Origin: Asterella californica
Lineage: Eukaryota > Streptophyta > Marchantiopsida > Marchantiales > Aytoniaceae
Direction of reading: 5' to 3'
Assembly (NCBI GenBank): GCA_036924285.1
Contig: JAYKYS010000082.1
Location: 1-64,000 of the forward strand
DNA: 64,000 nucleotides
Made by a program: the position numbers and the translations under genes. The notes beneath the pieces were generated by a model. The model did not search any database. It saw only the letters and a program-made list of their open reading frames with translations, and was not told where the DNA came from. The stretch's first letter is position 1; each line of letters begins with the position of its first letter. This document shows, piece after piece, positions 56,977 through 64,000 of this stretch.

Positions 56977-58356
56977 TCATGTCTGAATGTGCACTGCAGG
57001 ATGTGTTAGGATGCATGGAGGAAATGCTTGCAGAGTATGTGTAGCTGAAGGTGTGCCAAAGATTGACAATGCTGATGCCTGAGACTGTTCAACAACAGCT
57101 GCGTTCTCTGTAGAGACAGTGTTTGCATTCGCCCTAACATATTGTGATGCTATGCATCCGTCGCTGAGAGGCACACTCCACAGCAGCTTCTGTGGCAGTT
57201 CTTCAAAAGTAGCAAGCATCGCTGCCAGTGCATAAACCTCAGGAAATAGCATGAGTCAAGGTAACTAGAAGCAGGCTGACTGTATGTGCCAGCCTTGTCT
57301 TCAAAAGCAAAGAAGATGACTTACAGAGACAGACCCTTGCAAAGGCAGGGCATTATGCTTGTCTGCTGGTGTTTGGCGTTGGGCTAAAAGCTCAGCTGAG
57401 GGCACAGGCAGCAGTAAGGTATACAACAGCAATGTTGAATGAATGTGCATACGCAAGAACGGATTGCAGCACTACCTGATGCTGTCATGCCTCTGCATGC
57501 TTATTGCTGCCATGTTTGGGCAGGTGTTGTACAGGTGCCCTACTGTTGTGAAGAGCTTCTGCTGCTACTGCCATAAATAATCAATGGCTATAGGTGTCAT
57601 CTCGGGAAGAATGTATTGATTCCCAAGACGTACACCCACGCCAGACACAACTACTCTGAGGATCCCAAGCACTGAGTCCCTGCAGTCAGTGACATTGTGC
57701 TGACGGTGACATGTCAAGCTTGAACAAAAGCCTGATGATGGCTGGAAAACGTGAAATGATAAGCTCTGCCCCTCTGCAAGAGCCAGACATTGGCCAGCTA
57801 CAGGCTAGGCAAGCTTTGCACACAAACCTGGAAACAGGCACTTCATTTCCAGCTTGCAGTACGTCTTCAATGCTCATGGCCACCACGAAGCCATGATTGC
57901 TGGTGGTTTTGCGGCCCAAAGAAAACCTGGGGAAAGCTTGCTGTTCAAGCTTCAATTATTATATTGGTAAAGGCACGAGTGGATGTAGGTAACAATAATC
58001 TTACTTGGTGCATCTGTCAAGGCAGGAGACGAGAGTCATTGGTTCAGCCAGGAACTGTTGTATCAGAACCAATTTGTAAGCTGTCAACTGCAGCGCAACC
58101 AAGCCCTCTGGCAAAGAAACAGAACAACAGCATGCAGCGTGGCATTTGAGCCGATGAACAACACCTGCCGAGCAAATACTCTATCGAACGTCTGGTATTG
58201 TACATCAGACACTCGACACAGTAAACCCGTGCACAGTTCTGACATGGCTGAGCAGTCACGCCATCGCTGACTGCGTTTCAGGACTGACTGCTCATTCGAG
58301 GCGTCTAACCGCAAGGAATGACGTATCTCCTGCCGAACAAGTTGCAGGCGGTCCAT
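56977..58356 (-). CDS. Unidentified multi-exon gene
   Basis: Start ATG 58354-58356. Segments with coding character in one direction: MDRLQLVRQEIRHSLRLDAS and MSELCTGLLCRVSDVQYQTF up to a CAG|GTGTTG donor near 58162; LTAYKLVLIQQFLAEPMTL (about 58012-58085); NHGFVVAMSIEDVLQAGNEV (about 57835-57900); DSVLGILRVVVSGVGVRLGN and EMTPIAIDYLWQ (about 57550-57670); and ALAAMLATFEELPQKLLWSV with FGTPSATHT (about 57030-57240). The product looks like a soluble mixed alpha/beta protein of roughly 250 aa. I do not recognise the family. Its start is 207 bases from the divergent ATG3 start, so both probably share a promoter. The 3' end is uncertain. Confidence 0.5.
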
Positions 58357-58563
58357 GTCAAATGGGCCATTTGACAAGAAGCCTGTCTGGGCGTTTGATA
58401 AACCCGTTCGTCCGTGCGTCTGCGCGTCCGTGAGTTCACTCGATTGCAAACTTCAAGTTCCGGACGTCTTGACGTCTGAGCTACCGTTGCATTCGGGTAC
58501 CGATTCGTTTCGTACCTGCTGCAATCAATAAGGCCTAACGTACGTCGAAACACTGCTACTCTT
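58357..58563. promoter_or_regulatory. Compact bidirectional promoter (unknown gene / ATG3)
   Basis: Only 207 bases separate two divergent ATG codons. This interval must contain both 5' UTRs and core promoters. CG-containing words (CGTCCG, CGTACG, GACGTC) are denser here than in flanking introns. I cannot name a transcription-factor site. Confidence 0.55.
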
Positions 58564-60625
58564 ATGTATGCGATCAGAAACAACATACATAAAGTGTACA
58601 AAGGCGCAGCAGAAGCCGTTCTTCCGGCAAGAAGCAAGTCAAGGTTTACAGAGGAAGGGGTATGTGGTGTCAAGGGCATCGGAATACTGCAGTGTGGGTG
58701 ATCGTGACTGACTGTTGTGACGGGTGAAGGTGCTAACACCGGAAGAGTTTGTCGCAGCCGGAGACTATCTTGTCAGGGTCTGCCCATCATGGTCATGGTA
58801 AACATCTAACAGTGGTACCATCTCTTGGGGCAGGACCGGTTCTGTGTCTGAAGCTGCTGGTTTTGCAGGGGAGCAGGACAGGCAAGCAAAGCGCAAGGAC
58901 ACCTGCCTAAAGACAAGCAATTCCTTATTACTCGTAACGGTATGACGGAGCTGCATGATGGTTGTGTTTGCTAAGCACTGACGATCACACGTGACCTGCC
59001 AGTGTCTGCATACGTAATATATTGAACCAAGCAGGATTCAGCACTAACTCTGCGGTCCTGCCAGTGTCTGCATACCTGACATATTAGACCAAGCAGGATT
59101 CAGCACCAACTGTGTGGTCTGCGCAGCGCCTTGCCATCGCCGTGCCGAAGAAGTCGAAGGGTATGATGAGGCAGCTGAGCAGCTCCTAGAAACAGATGCA
59201 CAAGGCGATGGCTGGATATCAACTGGACAAGCCAGCCATCAAAGCACAGCCGAGGCCAGCATACCTGACATGGATGGTCCTGATCAGCCTGGCATTGGTG
59301 AAAATGCTGTCGGCAGCGACGATGACGACATCCCTGACATAGATGATCTAGTCATCGAAGATGAGGATGATGAGGTAGATATGCCCTTGCAGTAGCAGAG
59401 GCCAATGGTTGAGTATTGTTACAGCTTACAGCACAGACTTGCAGATGAGCTCATATCATCCAAATTTTCATTGCAAAGCGACATGTTCCCCATTCAGGGA
59501 CTGGTATTATTGATCTCTCCTTATATCATGCATATGAGAGTGCATATGCTGCAAGATCTTCATCAACGCCCAGGTTCAGTTGTACTCTTTGCCGTCGAAG
59601 TTGCAACTTTTGCTGAGCCTTATATTCCTCGTTGTGTCTCAAACCACAGTGCATGCGATGCAGGCTGCTGTCCCCCGCAATGGGTACTTGAGGGCAGAGG
59701 AACCAGAAGACCACATTGTGCATATCAGAACTTATGACCTGCTTATCAGCTATGATAAGTATTACTCGGTCCCCAAGTTCTGGCTGGTTGGCTATGATGA
59801 GTCCAAGCAGCCTTTACCTACAAAGCAGGTACAATATCTGCAGACACCCTCGTTTCTCCTGCAGCAGTGTTCCTGTGTGGGGAATTTAATGCATTCCTAC
59901 AGGTTTAGGTTGTGCACTCATTTGGTGATGTACTGCTGATCACACATGGCAACAAAAGGTTGCACAACTATACCATTACATATTCACTGTATAAACTTCT
60001 ACTGGTCCCAGACAGCAGTGGATCTGAACACAATAAACTTTCTGCAACAGGTTCTAGAAGATGTGAGCCAAGAACATGCTCGGAAGACAGTGACAGTTGA
60101 AACCTTCCCACATGACACAGCTATTACTGCTGCTGCCATCCATCCATGCAAGCATGCTGTAACAATGAAGAAGTTGAGTGGGATGATGGAGGAAGGAGGC
60201 AAGACATTCTCGGTTGACCAGTAAGACGTTCTTGCTTGTATTGTGCATTACCAAGAGAACCACTTTGTGTGCTTGTGCTCACTCATTGTGACCTCCAACA
60301 TGCTGCTCAGCTGGCCATTGATTGCTTGCAGGTATCTGGTTCTCTTCCTGAAGTTCATTGCATCCGTTGTACCAACAATACAGTAAGCAGCCCTCTATTG
60401 TTCATCTGTATTTGTATGTGTGCTATATGGTATCACGTGACGAATAAAAACATTGGCTACAAGGGTGCATTGGATCATGCGATATGGTGATGCATGCTTT
60501 GTTGCACATGAATGTATTTATGGTATCCTACGGGCCATCAGTTGTGAAGCCTGCACTGTTTTGCAGCAATTAATCTGTGCACCGGTGCTTGCAGGTACGA
60601 TCACACAATGTCTGCTGGAGCTTAA
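58564..60625 (+). CDS. ATG3: Autophagy E2-like conjugating enzyme ATG3
   Basis: Eight exons join in phase: 58564-58659, 58730-58797, 58869-58939, 59127-59374, 59664-59828, 60051-60220, 60332-60382 and 60595-60625 (299 aa). ATG3 receives ATG8 from ATG7 and transfers it to phosphatidylethanolamine on the forming autophagosome. The N-terminal helix reads MYAIRNNIHKVYKGAAEAVL and precedes VLTPEEFVAAGDYLV and CPSWSW. LPKDKQFLITRN and the acidic, disordered insert (SDDDDIPDIDDLVIEDEDDE) that docks ATG7 in homologues follow. The E2 core has RTYDLLISYDKYYSVPKFWL, GYDESKQPLP and the active-site cysteine in IHPCKHA. The C-terminus is YLVLFLKFIASVVPTIQ then YDHTMSAGA. All key motifs are intact and the length is normal. 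The intron before exon 4 has a 62-bp tandem duplication against its acceptor. Confidence 0.97.
58996..59119. repeat. 62-bp tandem duplication at an ATG3 intron 3' end
   Basis: Two units of 62 bases (58996-59057 and 59058-59119) share long identical blocks, including CTGCCAGTGTCTGCATAC and CCAAGCAGGATTCAGCAC. The second unit ends seven bases before the exon that begins at 59127, so the duplicated segment includes the branch-site and pyrimidine region of that intron. Confidence 0.92.
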
Positions 60626-60851
60626 TGCTGTTCCAGCACATCTGCTAGGGCAGAGCTTCCAAATGCAGTGTGGACAGGGACATGTCTTTGCCAGATTGCA
60701 AGAGCATCTCTGTATGCTGAAACAGCCTTGCATGTATTTTTAGCCTGTGCACTTGAAATGAATTAGTCACTTTGAATTGTTGGCACTTGGTAGTCTAGAA
60801 TGATGTACAATAAAGGATCTGAGCGTAGATGCTCAACTGTAACACGACATG

Positions 60852-62529
60852 TCATCGATCTCGAGATCGGCTGCGATGTCTATCTCTACTATCTCTGCTA
60901 CTGCGGTGTGTGTCCCTACTTCTGTGGGAAGCCCGGTCAGAACTACTGTGATGTCTGTCAGTATCTCGGCCACTGCTGCTTCTGTATGACCTACAATACA
61001 GAATTGCTTCGCAGCTTGAACATATACATTCGCTCCTGTTATGAGGCAAGATTGCAAAAGAGGCTCTTCAATAAGTTCTTGAGTGTAGTAGAGCATACCT
61101 GTCCCTGTCCTTCTCTCTGTCTCTGCTATGCCTCCTGTCAGGCTCAGAGCGTTTTTCTCGTTCCCGGTCTCTGGGGGCCAGCCTTTCAGTATTGCTGCTG
61201 CCTTTGGGGGCTTCCCTGTCCTTGCTCGGTAATCGAGGTGGAGGGGGCAGTGCAGCCTGCTCAGTTCGCCTCTTGAATGTTTCAGTCAGTTCAGTCAGCT
61301 TCTCATGCAGTTTGCACCACGATCTGCAGCGTGATACAGGTGGTATCAGCATGTGCCACAATTACTGGCAGCACATGAATGGCATGCAGTGTCAGCCTGA
61401 CGCTCATGACATTTCTCATTTGCCATGCAATTCGTGGATGCACACAGACAGTGTACATAGCTGCACTGCAAATTATTTCATGAAGCCATGCACACCTATA
61501 GTTACGGCCCATCTTGTGATCTCTGACACGAGTCTCCTCAGAGTTGATGATCAACCCACTGATCTGACACACTTCCTGCTGACCATATCTACTGCTACTG
61601 TTTGCAGTTGCCCGAGCCTTGGATTCTGCTTCAAAGGCTTTCTTGTCAATCTGCACCACACCATTTTAATTGCCAGGCGCTGGCAAGCTGTGAAAATACA
61701 TGTCAAGCTTGCATGCTCAAAATCATACATGATAGTCTATGCTACAGTACACCTACAATTGTCATGTGATGTGCAAAACAGAATCTGAGCTCATGGAAAC
61801 TAAAAATTCAGCCAAATTACTAACAAGCACTGCAACAAACCTTGACTAGATCAGCCTGATCTGCAGCGGCCTGAGCAGCATCAACATTGCCTTGTTCACC
61901 AGCAGTTTGAGAGCTGGCCAGCAGCTCTGTTATCCTGACCCCCATGCCATCTATAGTGGCCTGCACAAGCACAGGACCCAAGTCAAGTTACAGCTTGAGA
62001 TATGAGGTGCACACGGCACCACAACAGCTGAAGAAGTACTGCGCTCTACTGATCTGGCACAACTGCCTCCCTACCTGATCATCTGGAAGAAAGGCTGGGT
62101 TGGCTTCTGAGTCAAGGCGTTCCTGGTTACGCTTGACCTTTTTGCCAAGATCATCGACCATCTTATCCAGCCATTTTTTCAGCTCTCGTTCATATGGATA
62201 TTTCGCTCGTTCTTCATCACTGAGGGCCTCCCATTGCCCTTTGCTGCGGTCATCGTGGACTAGTGGGCAGGGACCAAAGTCTGTTCTGGTTTTGTCAAAC
62301 TCTTCATGCGGACAAAACCCGCAGATGTGATACTTGCACACTTCTTCGTCAGAAAAATTGCGTGCAGGCCTGCAAAACAGATGGGCTGAGTAGGTTGGCG
62401 TTCCTGAAAGTTTGCAGCTTAGGTGATCCACGGCCCAAGATTTGGTTATGGAGAAACACACTTTTGTCTGTCACCATCCCTGTCTTCCCCCATGAGCTCA
62501 TCAAGCATCGCACGCATGGCATCCACCAT
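60852..62529 (-). CDS. LUC7-like splicing factor (LUC7L3/CROP type)
   Basis: Six exons join in phase: 62462-62529, 62075-62369, 61841-61960, 61496-61650, 61099-61323 and 60852-60990 (333 aa). LUC7 proteins are U1 snRNP components that stabilise 5' splice-site recognition in the nucleus. The N-terminus MRAMLDELMGEDRDGD and first zinc finger VCKYHICGFCP to GPCPLVHDD match the LUC7L3 subgroup. A long helical region follows. The second finger region reads EVCQISGLIINSEETRVRDH then KMGRNYRSWCKLHEKL. Relative to the usual C-x2-C and HLMGKQH pattern, the second Cys is Ser and the final His is Tyr, so metal binding there may be lost. The C-terminus is an Arg/Asp/Glu/Ser-rich tail (REREKRSEPDRRHSRDREK; SSRDSRDRHRSRSRDR), typical of SR-related splicing proteins. 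Tail to tail with ATG3, 226 bases apart. Confidence 0.94.
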
Positions 62530-63074
62530 CACGCCAGCGGCAGCCAAGCTGCTGTTCGACAAGCAAGATCCAGCAGCAACGCAGTTTTAGTTGCGCAAAT
62601 GGTACAATCTTGCACGCATGTGCTAGCCTGACAGGGCAAGCAACAACCCTTTGCTCGTCACGGCTACTTGCAAGTGACCAGAAATCGATTGTGCTTGGGA
62701 GCGCAGAGTGTCGACGAACTCGTAAGGGTTTGACTCTGATACGCTAGGGTTCTACCATTATAATTGTAGCACATGTTTACTCATCCTTGCATGAAGTACC
62801 CCGCCACGGATATAATTCCATCCTATAGCTGCATTCGGAGCTGCTGAGCATGCTGAGCATGCCACGCTGGTCTGGCAGTGGTCTGAGTCAATAGGTGCAT
62901 GCACATGGTGTAGAAACAGTAACTTTATCAACTGTTGATAATGTTGGCATTGACGATGACAATGCTACATTCTTGATACTATTGACAATGACAGTGACAG
63001 CACAACACTCTTGATATTACTGATGGCGAGGCTGCTTCTGGTCACAGGCCTGTCAGGGAATCCTACGCACAGCC
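62530..63074. other. Upstream region of the LUC7-like gene
   Basis: This contains the LUC7-like promoter on the minus strand. Around 62940-63020 there is a degenerate repeat with TTGACAATGACA/TTGATA-TACTGA words. No coding evidence. Confidence 0.5.
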
Positions 63075-63129
63075 TTAGTTTCTGTTCATACAACGCCTAA
63101 GCAGTATCATGTTCTCTTTCTTTCTGGCG

Positions 63130-63320
63130 GGCCTGCCGCATGCGCAATCACAGGCGAGTACATGAGGGCTGACTGCAAGCATGATGACCGTGGCGCAGCT
63201 CAAGTTACCTGTCCTTGGGTCTGCAAGCACAAGCTGGCCGGCAGCATTGCCGATGGCAACCGAGCCACGGCTGGCAAGAGCTCGCATCACGAGAATACCT
63301 TCAGCCACATCAGCCTGCAT
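63130..63320 (-). CDS. Possible WD40-like exon of a gene running off the window
   Basis: A minus-strand frame reads MQADVAEGILVMRALASRG and VAIGNAAGQLVLADPRTG, then meets a good donor (GACAG|GTAACT). The G-n-A-x-GQLVLxDPRTG pattern is like one blade of a WD40 propeller such as in PAN2. No partner exon on either side is convincing, so the assignment is weak. It could be the visible part of a gene that starts beyond the right edge. Confidence 0.28.
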
Positions 63321-63420
63321 GATAGTTTTGGAGCGTTACATGAGGCAGCTGCATGCACCTTAGTCCACATCAGCCTGTATATCAGCTTTGACGCACTACA
63401 TGATGCAGCTTTGCACATGT
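63301..63420. repeat. Diverged 60-bp tandem duplication
   Basis: Bases 63301-63360 and 63361-63420 align without gaps over about the first 50 positions at roughly three-quarters identity, with CCACATCAGCCTG and CATGA-GCAGCT conserved. The copy at 63301-63320 overlaps the start of the possible WD40-like exon, again next to a presumed acceptor. Confidence 0.75.
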
Positions 63421-64000
63421 CAAAGTTGCTTTTAGCCATGCGCAGAACAGCTTGCAAGCTAGTTGCTGCTTGTCAGACATGCACCCAGGGAGGGCTGGCA
63501 GAATGGAAGTCATTGGAGTTCTAGTGTTTGGGCCGCAGCAAAAATATTACATTACATATTGGTTTGCTAGTTTCTGGCCCTAAATTTGGGTTGGTATCCA
63601 CCACGATACCCAGAAGTAGATGCAGTTGCCTTTTCTGCCCACACACTTGCTTTTGATGCTGTCAGGGGGCTGGCAGTGCACCGTCAAATGATGACCAATT
63701 GCCAGAAACAAGGCCTGCGTGGGAAAACCACAAACCCTTCATGTAAAATTGTCCCTGAATATTTGTAATACCGATGTAACACATCAAAATTGTAATGTAA
63801 CAAACATATACACAAATTAGAAAAGGATTTGTGCCGTGATACCCATTGAAACATAAGTGAATTTAGTCTAGCTGGGCTCCAACCCCAATTTGCCAGAGAG
63901 GTATGGAAGTGAGCAGCCGCACAGGGCCAAAATGTGTTCTGGTATATATATGCTGGACACATCCTCAATTTCAAGTAAGCAATTGTTGCTCACTTGCAAT
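63421..64000. other. Right-edge stretch, nothing assigned
   Basis: Short frames on both strands are open (plus 63586-63768, minus 63684-63974), but none shows a domain. The last 200 bases are AT-richer. A gene entering from the right cannot be excluded. Confidence 0.4.

Overview
The window is nuclear DNA from a photosynthetic eukaryote, most likely a chlorophyte green alga. Nearly every recognisable protein is split over several short exons with GT-AG introns. The reading frames rejoin in phase, and a PGR5 gene (cyclic electron flow around photosystem I) places it in the green lineage. GC content is moderate and introns are long and full of simple and tandem repeats. Class-level placement cannot be settled from this window. 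Gene models were joined by hand from exon similarity, splice signals and phase. For seven genes every junction is in phase.

Layout, left to right. (1) 1.2-2.8 kb, minus: a small membrane-anchored lipocalin-like protein. (2) 3.3-9.0 kb, plus: PUS10 pseudouridine synthase, divergent from (1). (3) 9.5-11.6 kb, plus: an FHA-RING ubiquitin ligase (CHFR/RNF8 type). (4) 12.8-13.4 kb, minus: a possible small novel protein. (5) 13.6-14.5 kb, plus: a frameshifted fragment of a non-LTR retrotransposon ORF1. (6) 16.4-17.5 kb, plus: the F1-ATPase assembly chaperone ATP11. (7) 18.0-36.6 kb, minus: one very large gene of more than 30 exons. It encodes a calpain/androglobin-like N-terminus, four guanylate-kinase-like modules, one adenylate-kinase-like module and C2-like/coiled C-terminal segments. 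It resembles ciliary central-apparatus proteins. (8) 37.7-38.6 kb, minus: C1D/Rrp47-family exosome cofactor. (9) 40.6-41.4 kb, plus: PGR5. (10) 42.1-48.5 kb, minus: a secreted beta-helix repeat protein with a LINE 3' end inside one intron. (11) 49.0-51.1 kb, minus: a coiled-coil protein. (12) 51.8-56.8 kb, plus: an AlgH/UPF0301 (DUF179) domain interrupted by long inserts. (13) 57.0-58.4 kb, minus: an unidentified multi-exon gene, divergent from (14). (14) 58.6-60.6 kb, plus: ATG3. (15) 60.9-62.5 kb, minus: a LUC7L3-type U1 snRNP splicing factor. The last 1.5 kb holds only a possible WD40-like exon.

The genes are mostly unrelated housekeeping loci and do not form a pathway cluster. Two things stand out. 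One is the multi-kinase-fold gene: at least GK3 has lost its Walker lysine, which suggests scaffolding rather than nucleotide catalysis. The other is a recurring pattern of tandem duplications lying on or against splice sites (PUS10, ATG3, the large gene, the lipocalin-like gene). In PUS10 the intron contains decayed copies of the exon end with its AG|GT junction, as expected if introns here grow or arise by tandem duplication.
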